Assembly: GCA_037953625.1 (NCBI GenBank)
Contig: CM075655.1
Location: 12,728,001-12,792,000 of the forward strand
DNA length: 64,000 bases
Direction: 5' to 3'
Origin: Crotalaria pallida
Lineage: Eukaryota; Streptophyta; Magnoliopsida; Fabales; Fabaceae
The notes under the pieces were generated by a model. That model had not been told where the DNA came from. It saw only the letters and a list, made by a program, of their open reading frames with translations, and searched no databases. The translations under genes and the position numbers were made by a program. Shown here in pieces: positions 46,600 to 58,040 of this stretch; position 1 is the first letter of the stretch, and every line of letters begins with the position of its first letter.

Positions 46600-48966
46600 G
46601 CCAAACAGGAGTGTTACATCTTTCTCTTTGTGTCTTTTACTTTTACAAACTTATTCATTTCATTTTCATTTTCAGGACGTAACAGACGTCCATTAGCATG
46701 CTACTCATATTAATCAACAATTTAAATCTCATCATGCATAATTAAATAAATAAATAAATATAAGCATGCCATATCACATCATCAGCATATAAATTCATCA
46801 CACAACAATACGTGATCTTTGTCTCCTTCGTATAAGTGGCCACACAACACAAATAATTGCCACTATACTACTGACTCCGAACCACTAAGTTCCGGTCTTT
46901 GAGATGATCCGGAACGTCCTAATATATCACCTAAATACCACGGTGTCTTAGGAAAGCTTCTCTCTCACCTCAAGTCCAGCAATAAATGCACACGATCTCC
47001 TCGGATCCTTGTCTCTGCCAGCTGCCCCAATCCCTCGTCAATACCATTCCTTGTATTAAACAAAATACATTTACGTTATTATCTTGTATAAGAAAATCTT
47101 TTCTTAACTCAATACACATTCCGTTCCTCGTCGGAAGACTCAAAACATAATTGTTTTCTCAAAACAAATCTAATATTTTCTAGTACTTTAAGCACTTTAA
47201 ATCCTTTTGAAAATATCCAATGAAATAATTCAAATCAATTGATTTGGTCGCTGGCCCGTCTTGGACAGCACCTTAATCACGTTCGAAAAACACCGAAAAA
47301 TTCACCGTTTTCAATCCGGCTTTTTCTCAAATCGATCACTACTTGAAAACCATACTTTAAATCACATGAACACGTTTTTAAAGTTAAGGAACAACTTTAG
47401 ATAATTCTGGACAGCAAAGGATTACTTCACAAAATCACTTTAATAAAAATCCGAAAACATCGTAAAAACACTTTTACTTCAAATACTTCTTTAACTCGAA
47501 ATCAATACTTTAAGACTCAAGCTTTTGTCATAAAACAAATCTTGGACAGCCATAAACACAATCTAACAATCCCAAATAAATCAAATTGAATTATCTTAAA
47601 ATCGATTAATTTTGAAACCAATTTGTACTCAAATATTTTCCACACGTCAACTAGCACACAACCAACACAACGCTTTAATGAATCAAGTCATATAAGCAAT
47701 TAACCAATCATTTAATTTAATTATAAACCAAACTTTCATTTTCAAATAAATTCTTTCACAATCACACACTTAATCACTTATTCCACATAATTGTTTTCAA
47801 AACCATTTCATTTTTATTAAACAAAAATACTTAGACATACATATACTCACAAACCGAATTAAACCAAAGATATAAACCAAGCATATTTGTTTTTCTTACT
47901 TTAAACAACTTAATTCCTTTCAAAAATCACCATGTAAATTTATTTTCATGCAACTAAATTTCCTAGACTTATTTACACTATATGGCCGAATGGAATCAAA
48001 GAAAACAAGTCAAAAATTACAAATCTAAAACACATAAACCAACTTAATTTATTTCAAGCACTTAAACCCCATTTTCTTTTTCATGAAACAAAATCATTTA
48101 CTCTTCCTTTTACCCTTGACCGAATACATACACATATATACATTTAAACACAAAAATTTTTCCAAACCAATTAGCTTAGCATCATTTCACAAAACACACT
48201 CATTACTTTTATGTCTCTTCATGAAAAAGAATCCTAGTCTAGTTAGCATGCATTGGCCGAATCTCATCATGATCAAAACAAGGTTTTTGGTCCACTTTTC
48301 AACATGCAAAAATTAAGATTCATGGATCAAATCATGCACTTTCTTACACAAAATTTTAAAAATATTATTTCCTTGTCCTAAGCATGAGACCGAATCATCA
48401 TCACCACACAAACCAAGTTTTCATTTTGATTTTCTTGCATATACTTTAGAAATCCTTAAATCAAGAAGAAATCAATATGCATGTGTCTTTTTCATGAGGA
48501 ACAAGACATGATCTTTTGGTTCTAAACTCAAAACCGAATGCACACCACTAAAAGTCAAGATTTTACTTCAAATCTTTATCATGCAAGAACATAGAACATA
48601 GATCAAGTTAAAAATCATTTTTCAAAAACTTGTTTCCTTTGGTTCTTTGCAAAACCGTGACATGCACTAAGAAAAGTTAAAGCTTTTGCTCAAAAGTCAC
48701 ATGCATGGCTTCAAGATCAAAACTTTTCTTAGATTAAGACCAAATCAAAGCTTTTCCAAAGATCAAGTCAAAATCAAGACATGCATTAAGAAAGGTTAGA
48801 TCTTTTTTTTCACAAATCACATGCAAAGCTCAAGATCAAGACTTTTTCATGAGTAAGTTAAGATCAATACATACAAGACTAAAGATCTTAACTTTTTTGA
48901 CTTATTAAACATAGATCATCATCAAATCAACATGCAAAGCCAAAGATCTCAACTTTATCATCAATC
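46600..48966 (-). other. LTR body of the big solo LTR, middle part
   Basis: AT-rich noncoding LTR sequence. 46900-47040 matches the reverse complement of about 36030-36130 (GGTGAGAGAGAAG...TCCTAAGAC). No genes. Open frames are short and unsupported. Confidence 0.6.
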
Positions 48967-51575
48967 AAGTTTAAATCACACGCTGCTGAGAAGACCATTG
49001 GTGATGAGGCCTCTGGATCCTGAGTTACATGCTGCTGAGAAGACCATTGCTATTCAATATTCTAAGGTTCAGAAGGATGCTATTTCTTTCCTTGCTCAGA
49101 AGGCCAAGATGAACTGGCTGAAGGATGGTGATTGTAACTCTAAGCTCTTTCATGACTCCATTAGGAAAAGAGTATATCAAAACAAAGTTTTAAACCTTAT
49201 TGGAGACAGAGATGAGATAGTGACAGGACAAGAGCAGATACAGAGTATGTTTGAAGATTTTTATCAAAATCTTTTTCTGTCCAGAAGCAGGGGAGAGCTA
49301 TTCAGTCAGGATGTGGTTGATCAAGGTCAAACTCTTACAACTGATCAGCAGTTAGATCTTATCAAGGAAATTTCTAATGAAGAGATAAAGAAGGCCCTGT
49401 TCTCTATCAACCATAATAAGGCCCCAGGCCCTGATGGCTTTGGATCAGGATTTTTTATGGCAGCATGGGATAGAGTGGGAAAGGAGTTTTGTATGGCAGT
49501 AAGGGAGTTCTTTGACTCTGGCAGGATGATCAGAGAAGTCAATCATACCAATTTGGTTATGATACCAAAGGTAGATTCACCATCAAAGGTTACACAATTT
49601 CGACCTATTGCTTGCTGTTCTACTCTCTATAAAACAATTGCAAAAATTATTAGTAGTAGAATAGCAGATGTGCTCCCTATATTGATTCATGATAATCAGA
49701 CTGCATTTATTAAGGACAGGAGTATTCTTCATAATATCTTGTTATCTCAAGAATTAGTGAGATTTTATGGGAGAAGGAGAGTCTCTCCTAGGTGTATGCT
49801 TAAACTGGACATTAAGAAGGCGTATGATACTTTAGAGTGGAATTTCATTGAAGAGGTGCTGATGGCTTTTAAGTTCCCCTCTAAGTTTGTTGGTTGGGTT
49901 ATGAGCTGCATTAAGTCTGTTTCCTACTCCATTGTTGTTAATGGCCAGCAGGGTCAAAGATTTAGTGGATGTAGGGGAATTAGACAAGGGGACCCCATGT
50001 CTCCCCTCATTTTTGTTATGTCCATGGAGATCCTTACAAGAAACTTGTTATTGGCTTCTAATCACAGGAACTTTCGGTTTCATCCAGCATGTAAGGACAC
50101 TAAATTAGTGAGTTTGGCTTTTGCTGACGACCTTATGATTTTTTGTAAGGCGCATCCAGCTAGTGTGAGAATTGTGGATGATACTCTAAAGGACTTTGCT
50201 GGTTGGTCTGGTTTACAGGTCAGTCCAGAGAAATCAAACATTTTTATGGCAAGAGTTTCAGATGAGGTTCAGGAGCAGCTAATTAACATCACTAATTTTC
50301 AGAAGGGGCACTTTCCTTGCAGGTATCTAGGAATTCCACTTTCCTCAAAGAAGTGGAATGCAGGCACTTGTCAAAGTCTGATTGATAAGGTTATGAAGAG
50401 TATCAGCTACTGGAGAACTAGAAACTTATCCTATCAAGCACGAGTTTGTCTAATTAATTCTGTTCTAATGAGTTTCCATGTCTATTGGGCCTCAACTTTT
50501 ATTCTCCCTACTGTTGTTATGAAGGAAATTCAGAAGCAATGTCGTAGTTTTTTATGGAATGCTAAAAGTGATGGTACTTATCAAGCTAAGATAGCTTGGT
50601 CCACTGTTTGCACAGAGAAATGCTCTGGAGGTCTGGGAATCCAAAATTGTGAAATCTGGAATATAGCTGCACTTGGAAAGCAAGTTTGGAATATAGCAGA
50701 GAAAAAGGATTGTCTTTGGATTCGATGGCTAGGGGCTTACTACATCAGCAATCAAAGTTTTTGGGATTGTCAATGGATTCAGGGGCAAAGTTGGCATTGG
50801 AAACAACTTTTAAGAGTAAGAGATAAGCTTAGAGCTGGATTTCATAACAATCGCTGGACTGCAAATCCTGATGGTGCTTACACCATTCAAAGTGGGTATC
50901 GATTCCTAATTGGGTCTTTACCTGCTTTCCCTATGTGCAAATTTATATGGAATCGTGTGAGTGTTCCTAAGCATTCGTTTATCACATGGCTAGCTGTACA
51001 TGCAAAGCTTCAAACCAGAGATAAGATGAGATGGAGTTTCATACCTAACTTTTGTAGCCTTTGTCTATCAGCGAATGAATCAATCCATCATCTCTTCTTC
51101 GAATGCATCTGGAGTAGAGATTTGGTGGTTCAGTGTGCAAGATGGATGGGAATCGATTGTCCTCCTCTCCGATTTGCTAGATGGTGTCGATGGATTGTGC
51201 ATGCGGGTACAAGAAGCTGGAAACGGAAGTTGATTTGGGCAGTGTTTGAGGCAATAATCTATCATATTTGGAAAGAAAGAAATGAAAGAACATTCAATAA
51301 TTATATTTGTTCCTCATCTCATAGGTTTAGATTAATTAGGAAAGAGGTAGCTTTTCGTGTCTTTTTTTGTATTAAGAAGTTTAAGAGGTGGCCAGATAGA
51401 CTTCTAGTAAGTAGAATATGTAATGAGCTTTAGTCTTTTACTTGGTCCTAAGGCTGAACCCTTCCTAGAAGGTGGCAGCCTGCAGACTAGGTATTTTTGA
51501 CTTTTGGTTTGGTTTTGTATTTTGTTTGTGGTAATAGATTTTTTCTTCTACCAAAAAAAAAAGTTTAAATCACAC
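48967..51575 (+). mobile_element. L1-type LINE insertion, 5' truncated, 15-bp TSD
   Basis: AAGTTTAAATCACAC occurs at 48967-48981 and 51561-51575 around the insert, which ends in a poly-A run (51553-51560). The 5' end is truncated: the endonuclease is missing. At the 5' junction GCTGCTGAGAAGACCATTG appears twice (48982-49000 and 49030-49048), a small duplication made during integration. The rest is one open frame. Confidence 0.95.
48982..51433 (+). CDS. LINE ORF2 fragment: reverse transcriptase and zinc-binding domain
   Basis: RT motifs in order: HNKAPGPDGFGSGFFMAAW, FRPIACCSTLYKTIAKIIS, KLDIKKAYDTLEW, RGIRQGDPMSPLIFVMSMEI, LAFADDLMIF (catalytic ADD) and a thumb region with CRYLGIPLSS. After about residue 660 comes a zf-RVT-like region (VPKHSFITWLAVHAKLQTRD, CSLCLSANESIHHLFFEC). 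No stop or frameshift interrupts it over 2.4 kb, which suggests a young insertion. An upstream ATG at 48932 is in flanking LTR DNA and is not the LINE start; the true start was lost with the 5' end. It would need the missing endonuclease for autonomous movement. Confidence 0.93.
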
Positions 51576-52051
51576 ATTTATTTATCAAATAAACTCTTAA
51601 ACACATCATGGTTCACGGTTTTAAGTAAGGAAATTTAACATGCAAAGAGATTTACTTCAAACTTCACAAAAATCTCAACAACTCTTTAGATCTTTAAGAT
51701 TTAGTTTAAAAGCATCAAGATCCATTATGAAAAACCTTAACCGAGTCATAAAGTCCATGGTTTAACATATTACAAGTTTCTTTTAGCTTCAAAAGTCCAT
51801 GATCAAGCACAAACAACACTTGTACTCATCATTTAAGCCTTGAAAATTAACATGCAAAGAAGAAAAGAAGAAAGATTCACAAGATTAAAAGAACACCTAA
51901 ACTATTACAATCTCCTTCATGACTTTCGAACCACCCACCTAAGAAAGGGTTGATCTTCTAGCTTCTAAGTTCTTGGATCTTCAAGGAAAGTCTCAGGTTT
52001 TGGCTTGATCTCCTCTTCTTCTTCCTCTCTAGCTCACGACCAACACCCTCT

Positions 52052-52089
<38 letters not shown>

Positions 52090-52759
52090 CTTAGTCTAAG
52101 AGTTGATGAGCTCTTAAGACTTGTGTTTGGAAGGAAGGGAAATGAAAAATGAATGAATGAATGGGAAAATGAACTAAGGGCCAAGCTTAAATAGGCAAAC
52201 CGTGCACTTCCTATTTTGCCCTTGATAAGTTCGGTCATATGTGTGAGGGTGAGGGGCATTTTTGGCACTTCAATAAATTGCATGGGTGGATTTTAGCAAA
52301 GGGGACATCTAGGAGTAATTTAGGGCTTTAGGTCACTTCATGCATGATTTAATTCTACTACTTCAAATTTTCTACCCATTCAATTTCCTTATGGTTCTAA
52401 CTATTCTTTAGGCTCCTTGTCCAAAAATTAAAATCCTAGGCTTACATACATACATACACATACACGTAACACACATACACATACACATAGGAAATAAATT
52501 TTCTCATACAATCACTCATGTATAAAAATAACCATATCCTTGAAGCATAAAAAAAATTAAATACACAACCATTCCAAAAACTCAATTTCTAAAACTTGTA
52601 ATATCATTCCATGAAAACCATTCCTTTAAAATCATTCACCACTTTGAAATCATGAAATAAGAAATTCATCCAAGGGAATATTCCTTCAAAAATACTTTCT
52701 CAAAAATTATAAATCTCTTTAGTACTTTAAACAATACGAGGAATTTGCGGGTCGTCACA
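51576..52759 (-). other. LTR body of the big solo LTR, U3 side
   Basis: Continuation of the LTR past the LINE. It holds the CT microsatellite (52057-52085), a TATA-like box on the minus strand near 52190, and the LTR start at 52759. No genes. Confidence 0.6.
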
Positions 52760-52764
52760 AAAGA

Positions 52765-53238
52765 AACGGGTGCACAAACCAAAATATTGGATCTTGGAGT
52801 TTAGATTACGTATTATTTTAAATATTGAATTCGGCGATTACTTTAATTAAGAATTCGTTTAATCCCGTGTCATTTCAAAACTTAGATAGCATCCTATTTG
52901 ACTAATAGAATAAATTATAGTTCATATATTGAAAACATAAGTGATGTCATCCATTATTTCATCTAACGTAAGTGATACCATTTGTAAACACCGAAGCCGA
53001 ATTCCTTTAAACTGTTATCAGAGTAAGCGGAAATAATAGGACTATGAAACATAGTTGTAATTTGACCATAGGTTTATATACATATAAAAGTCAGTAAGTA
53101 CATAGTCCAGATAGTGTAAGTTTCCAAGACCAACATGTACAAGTCCATAGTAAAATCTATATACGAAACCAAAATAGATCAACACTCTAGAGTTCTCAAA
53201 AGAGAATATATACACTATCCGCACGCAAGGATGACTCA
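52765..53238 (-). repeat. LTR fragment, probable continuation of 41934-42060
   Basis: Noncoding sequence beyond the AAAGA duplication. It lacks gag or pol and reads like the 3' half of an LTR on the minus strand (ATGGTATCACTTACG). Its right boundary with the gypsy leader near 53238 is approximate. Confidence 0.4.
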
Positions 53239-53591
53239 AATTTCTCTACTATTATTCTACCCTCATCTATTTTGTTTTGTTTCACCTCTTCTTTCTCATG
53301 ATGCACCTCAATTTCTTTTTCTTCTTCAAAATTTCCAGAGAGGTTAGTACTTAAGTCTTCCTTAAAGGGCCACTCTTGTACCAACTTTTCTATGAAAGAT
53401 TTCTTATATAATTTTTCAATCTCATTAATAGGGGGTATTTGCATCATAAGTAAGAGGGGATGAAGCCAAAACAAAATAAAAAAATTTCAACTCTTTACAA
53501 GGCATTATTATACATTTCAATGAAGTTCCAAAAATAGATTTCACTCAAAATTATTTCTTAGTGCCAAAACAAATTAAATGAATTCTAGTCC
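53239..53591 (-). other. Gypsy 5' leader with short acidic frame
   Basis: On the minus strand, downstream of the PBS. An open frame (53474-53239) contains PPINEIEKLYKKSFIEKLVQ and a Glu/Lys-rich part. It may be the start of a gag-like or linker protein of a Tat/Athila-like element, but no domain is recognised. It is truncated at about 53238. Confidence 0.4.
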
Positions 53592-53612
53592 CCGGCAATG
53601 GCGCCAAAAACT
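53592..53612 (-). promoter_or_regulatory. Primer-binding site of the gypsy element
   Basis: On the minus strand TTGGCGCCATTGCCGGGGAC follows the LTR end by a few bases. It differs by one base in the core from the PBS at 463-482, so the two gypsy elements share priming type but have different LTRs. Confidence 0.8.
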
Positions 53613-53618
53613 TGATCA

Positions 53619-54915
53619 CTCTCTAGCAAGTATACTAGATCAGATAGTAATATAGTCGGTTAAGACCAGATATCATTCCCACAGGGACCAAGAATTATTT
53701 AACTTATTTCTACCTAAGAGTAATTAAGAGTAAAATCTATTAAAATTCAGAATTAAATAAATTAATTAAAAGAGTATTTTGCTGCTGGAAAATAAATAAA
53801 AACAACTAATTTATGGATGAATGGTGGTTAGGAACTAGTTTCATTAATTATTTCGTTTATTTATTATAAATCAATGTTTTCCATTTAAATCAAGATCTAA
53901 TTCAGAAAATTAGTAATTCCTAGATTCCTCTAATGAAATTACTGTTTATTATCCAATTTGTTAAATCCTAATTCCTTAGAAATTCAATCTATTGAATAAT
54001 CATGATTAAGAACAGTGAATTATGAAAAGTTATATAAAAATCCAAAAGTATTCCTACAAGTTGAATCCTTATATTGTTTAATTGCATGGCCTATTCTAAT
54101 TCCTAATCTTCCAATTGAAGAATTAGAGATCCAAAACAAGACATAAATTAGCTAGATTTATGAATTGGAAATAAAACACAATCAAACACATGATTTAGAA
54201 ACGGAAAAACATTAATTCATATAAATAAACTACATAATCAAATCCACATGTTCCTAACACAAGAGGGTTTAGTTACACATCATAGAGAAGAAGAACAAAT
54301 AAGAATAGAAGTACTTCATTCCTAAATTACCACTAATCCTTGATCTGAATCTTCAGCCTTCAATGGATTCCTCCTCCGGCGAATGCTCTCCAGAGAATGT
54401 AATCTCCCTCAATGATTTCTGATTATGACTCTCTAATGATTTCTGATTATATCTCTCTAATCTCCGCCTAAAACTAATCCTCAAAACATAAATAACTAGA
54501 TAAAATCCTAATCTTATCAAAATCCTTCAAAACTGATCAGTCTCGCACTTCGCGCGCCTGGGCGTGCAGACCAGCACGCCTGGGCGCGCTATGTCTGATA
54601 ACCCAATTTTAACGCCGCAAGCGTGCCTGGGCGCACTAATCCCGCGCCTGGGCGTGCAAGGAAACTTTAGACTCCATTTCTCTCCGTTCTTGTGTCATTT
54701 TCAAGGTTTTCTTATGCTCTTTTCAGCTACAATAATATTTTCTCCAAATAAAGCTCCAAAATACCTGAAACATACCCAAAACGGATCAAAACGTTCAAAG
54801 GATTCTAATAAACTAAAAATTCCTAAAACTAATACAAATACCTATATTTACAAGAGAAACAAGCTAAAACCCAAGCAAAAGAAAGTGAAATTAAGCCTTA
54901 AAACATCATATATTA
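53619..54915 (-). repeat. 5' LTR of a minus-strand gypsy element
   Basis: On the minus strand the LTR runs from about 54915 (near TATATGATGTTTTAAGGC) to CTTGCTAGAGAGTGATCA next to the PBS. It contains a GC-rich stretch of repeated GCGCCTGGGCGTGC (54545-54660) that stands out from the AT-rich surroundings. Two pieces of the same LTR family lie at 10065-11230. The element inserted in the copia gag remnant that resumes at 54925. Confidence 0.75.
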
Positions 54916-54924
54916 GACCTTCAT

Positions 54925-56248
54925 TAGAGTCCAATACGACTTGAAAGCGAAAAACATAATAACATCTGCTTTGAGTTGTGATGAGTTTTTCAGGATATCT
55001 ACTTGTGAGATAGCACAGGAAATGTGGGATACATTGGAAGTCACACATGAATGTACTAATGAAGTCAAGCGGTCGAGAATCAACACCTTGACTGGAGAGT
55101 ACGAACTATTCAGGATAAAGGAAGGAGAATCAGTGCAAGAAATTAAAAAGCAGTTCACATTGATAGTCAATCAACTTGTGACATTGGGAAAGAAATTTAC
55201 AAATGAGGAGTTGATCAACAAAGTGCTGAGATGCTTAGGAAGAGAATGACAACCCAAGTTGACGTTAATTAAGGAGTCAAGGAACCTTTCAACAATGACT
55301 CTTGAAACTCTCTTCGGAAAGCTTCAAAAGCATGAGAGTGAACTTTAAGATTAGCACAACACGAAGAGGAGCACAAAAAGTGAAAGGTCTTGCGCTCAAA
55401 GCTGAAGCACCAACATCTGAGGGAGACTATGACAAGGAATCCATCAGTGATGAGCACATGGGGCTATTGGTGAAAAAATTTGGGAGATTTCTAAAGAAGA
55501 AGAAGAAGAAGAAAAGAAACTTCACAACTCCAATAAGAAAAGATGCAAACAAAAGTGGAGGTTCTTCCGTCATATGTCATGAATGTGGCAAGCCCGATCA
55601 CATCAGAGCGGATTGCATTCAATATCTGAAAAAGAAGGAGAATTCCGAAAGAAATGCATCAAGCTCAAGGAAAGGGAGACAAGCTTATATTGCATGCCTG
55701 GACAATGAGGAGAGCTCGGATGAAGATTCAGACGAGCAAAACGAAACAACCAACTTATGTCTCATTGCACACGGAAAAAAGGTAATATCTGAACTAGAAT
55801 TTGAGCCTTCTTATAGTGAATTACAAGAGGCATTTGAGGAATTGTTTGAGGAATCAATGAGGTTATCCTTATTGGTTGCTCTAGAAAAGAAAAATTCAGC
55901 CTTACTTTTACAAAAGAATCAAGAACATTCTAAAGAAAATGAAATTTTGAAAAATAGAAATAAAGAGCTGAATTATACTTTAAGCAATTCCACAAACACC
56001 TTTAGTAATGAAATCAAAATTAAGGCTAGTTCATCTTCTTGTATGTTTTGCAAGGATTTAGTAAAAGAAAATGAGGATTTGAAAGAGACACTTGCAAAAT
56101 TTACAAAAGGAAGAAATACCTTCCTTAAATTTGATGCTAGGGAGACAAAAATGTTTCTTCTATAGAGCAGGTTTAGGTTATCAACCTAGTAGACATACAT
56201 CAAAAGAAATTAAGTACCATTTTTGTCCCTGCTAGCTACTATAATACA
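54925..56248 (+). pseudogene. Copia (Maximus/SIRE-type) gag remnant
   Basis: Gag of the same family as 58041-59729: DTLEVTHECTNEVKRSRINT, then KKFTNEELINKVLRCLGRE, where a TGA at 55247 replaces the expected Trp codon. After small frame changes near 55340 it continues in another frame (55346-56165) through HMGLLVKKFGRF and the zinc knuckle CHECGKPDHIRADC to CKDLVKENEDLKETLAKF. It is cut on the left by the gypsy LTR and on the right at 56248 by the LTR of the sister copia element. The 5-bp ATACA before 56249 is the left half of that element's target duplication. Confidence 0.92.
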
Positions 56249-57990
56249 TGTTGGAAGTCAAGCTGGTTGGAAGGCATGCTTCAAACTCTCTATGGACTTC
56301 AAAGTTAATTCAAGTATGTGTTTTGATGATAACAAGCCAACTCAAGTTCAAGCTAACAAGTGCAAGTGTCAAGATTGAAGACTCAAGCAAGCTTAAGAAT
56401 AGAAACCTTCCCCTTAGTTCAAATGTAAGGTAATGAAGTTTTTGTTTCCTTGAAGAGTTACAAAGCCAATAAGTTTTTCATTTTGGAAGAGAAGAAGAAA
56501 AACGTGTTTTTGCATATAAAAATGTTTTTCTGCATTTAACCTTAGTAAAATACTTGATGTTACAAAACTCTGTATATTTGTATGTTTGCATAAGAGAGTA
56601 ATCGATTATCTTCTCAAGTAATCGATTAACTTTGTTGCATCATAGAAAAATCAGAGAGGCTATAATCGATTAACTGAATCTTGTTAATCGGTTACTTTCC
56701 TATGAAAGTAATCGATTGCATTAGTCAAGTAATCGATTATAATTGTTGCATCATATATTTTTCAGAGGCTTAGTAATCGATTACAAGCTCTGTAGTAATC
56801 GATTACATGATGTTGCATCATATGCATAACAGAGGCTCAGTAATCGATTAACTTACTAGTGTAATCGATTATTATGAGTTGCATCATACATTGAACAGGA
56901 GTGATGTAATCGATTAACTATTCTTGGTATAATCGATTACATGGTTTTCAAATGAATTTAAGAATTTCTATTTTTGAAGGAATAATCGATTACCTTCAGA
57001 AAGTAATCGATTACTTCATGTTTTATTGAAAAACGTGTCAGAATCATTTTGATTATTTCCTGATTTGTTTTTTATATAAAAGATTCTAATTTATTTTATA
57101 AAATTCGAAAATGATTTTAAATTTGAATTATTTCCTTTTTGGTTTTAAGAATCAAATCTTTATTTTATTTTGTAAATCGTTTTGATTTTGTTTTGATTTT
57201 AAAACTTATTTCAAATCTTATTTTATTCTGTTTTGATTTTGTTTTACTTATTCAAAATCCTTTTCGATTCAAAATTGTTTTCTTTTTAAATAAGGTTCAC
57301 TCCAACATTCATAACGTAATTTTTATTCATTCATTCTTCTACACGTTCTCTCTTCTTCATCTTCTCAAGTTTTTCTGATCTTCATTGTTCATAGTCTTTT
57401 GAAGAACAAAACTTTTATTGGCTGAGTAAACTTCTAAGAGAAACACTACTTCACTATCATAGAGCTTATTGTTGTATCCGTTTTTTGAGAACACAAAAAG
57501 CTATTGTAATCACTCTCATTGTATTCGTTCTAAACCTTAGTGGTTAGGGAGAGAATCCCTTAGTGGACGTGTGATACGTCGTAGGGCGAGGAACCCTGTT
57601 GTGTGATTGAGGCCCCTAGCGAACGGAGGTTCCTAGTAGTGTGCGGGGTGCTCTTGGTTGTAATAGGGTGCGGCTCTATTGCTTGGTATAAGAACTCTCA
57701 GGCGGGTCGCTTGGGGATTGGACTAGGCCTATCGACGGGAAGGCTGAACCAGTATAAAATTCACCGGTGCAAGCTTTTCTATCCCAATATCTTTTAATTT
57801 CCGCATATTTTATTATTTACGTTTCCGCGCTACTCGTTTATTATTTTTCTATCGTTTTCAGGATCTGTTTCGAACGTTTAATCTCTCCATCTCAAATCAT
57901 TTTTTAATTTGTAACGGTTTTTACAATACATTAAAAAAACTCGATTCACCCCCCCCCCCCCCTCTCGAGATTTTGAGGCCAAAACCAAGA
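56249..57990 (+). repeat. 5' LTR of a Maximus/SIRE-type copia element
   Basis: It starts TGTTGGAAGTCAAGC and ends GGCCAAAACCAAGA (the solo copy at 42299 suggests the original end was CCAACA). It is 1.74 kb. The U3 holds the palindrome array at 56597-57025, a TATA-like TTTAAATAAGG lies near 57286, and a C-run at about 57949-57962 is followed by TCTCGAGATTTTGAGG. The PBS and gag follow directly. Confidence 0.93.
56597..57025. repeat. Array of paired GTAATCGATTAC palindromes in copia U3
   Basis: About fourteen copies of a 12-bp perfect palindrome, or variants with one or two changes, arranged as seven pairs. Copies within a pair are 10-16 bp apart, and pairs recur about every 60 bp next to GTTGCATCATA. 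It lies some 260-690 bp upstream of the TATA-like box, so an enhancer role is plausible but unproven. Confidence 0.85.
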
Positions 57991-57991
57991 A

Positions 57992-58004
57992 TTGGCATCA
58001 GAGC
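57992..58004 (+). promoter_or_regulatory. Primer-binding site of the copia element
   Basis: TTGGCATCAGAGC next to the LTR end. It is one base from the TGGTATCAGAGC initiator-Met tRNA PBS used by plant copia elements. Confidence 0.85.
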
Positions 58005-58040
58005 TAGTCTCTTGTGTTAAGACTTAACCGTCTCAAGAGT

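Larger units (their letters stand above)
42056..52764 (-). mobile_element. Very long solo LTR (chromovirus type) with TSD AAAGA, carrying two later insertions
   Basis: The LTR is 42061-52759. On the minus strand it starts TGTGACGACCCGCAAATTCC and ends ATCGGGCTGTTACA. AAAGA flanks it at 42056-42060 and 52760-52764. After removing the copia solo LTR (42299-44035) and the LINE (48982-51560), about 6.4 kb of LTR remains. No gag or pol of its own is present, so it is a solo LTR. Matches to the 5.2-kb LTR at 33060-38269 show common ancestry. A CT microsatellite (52057-52085) and a TATA-like CTATTTAAGC (minus, near 52190) mark the promoter side. Confidence 0.85.
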
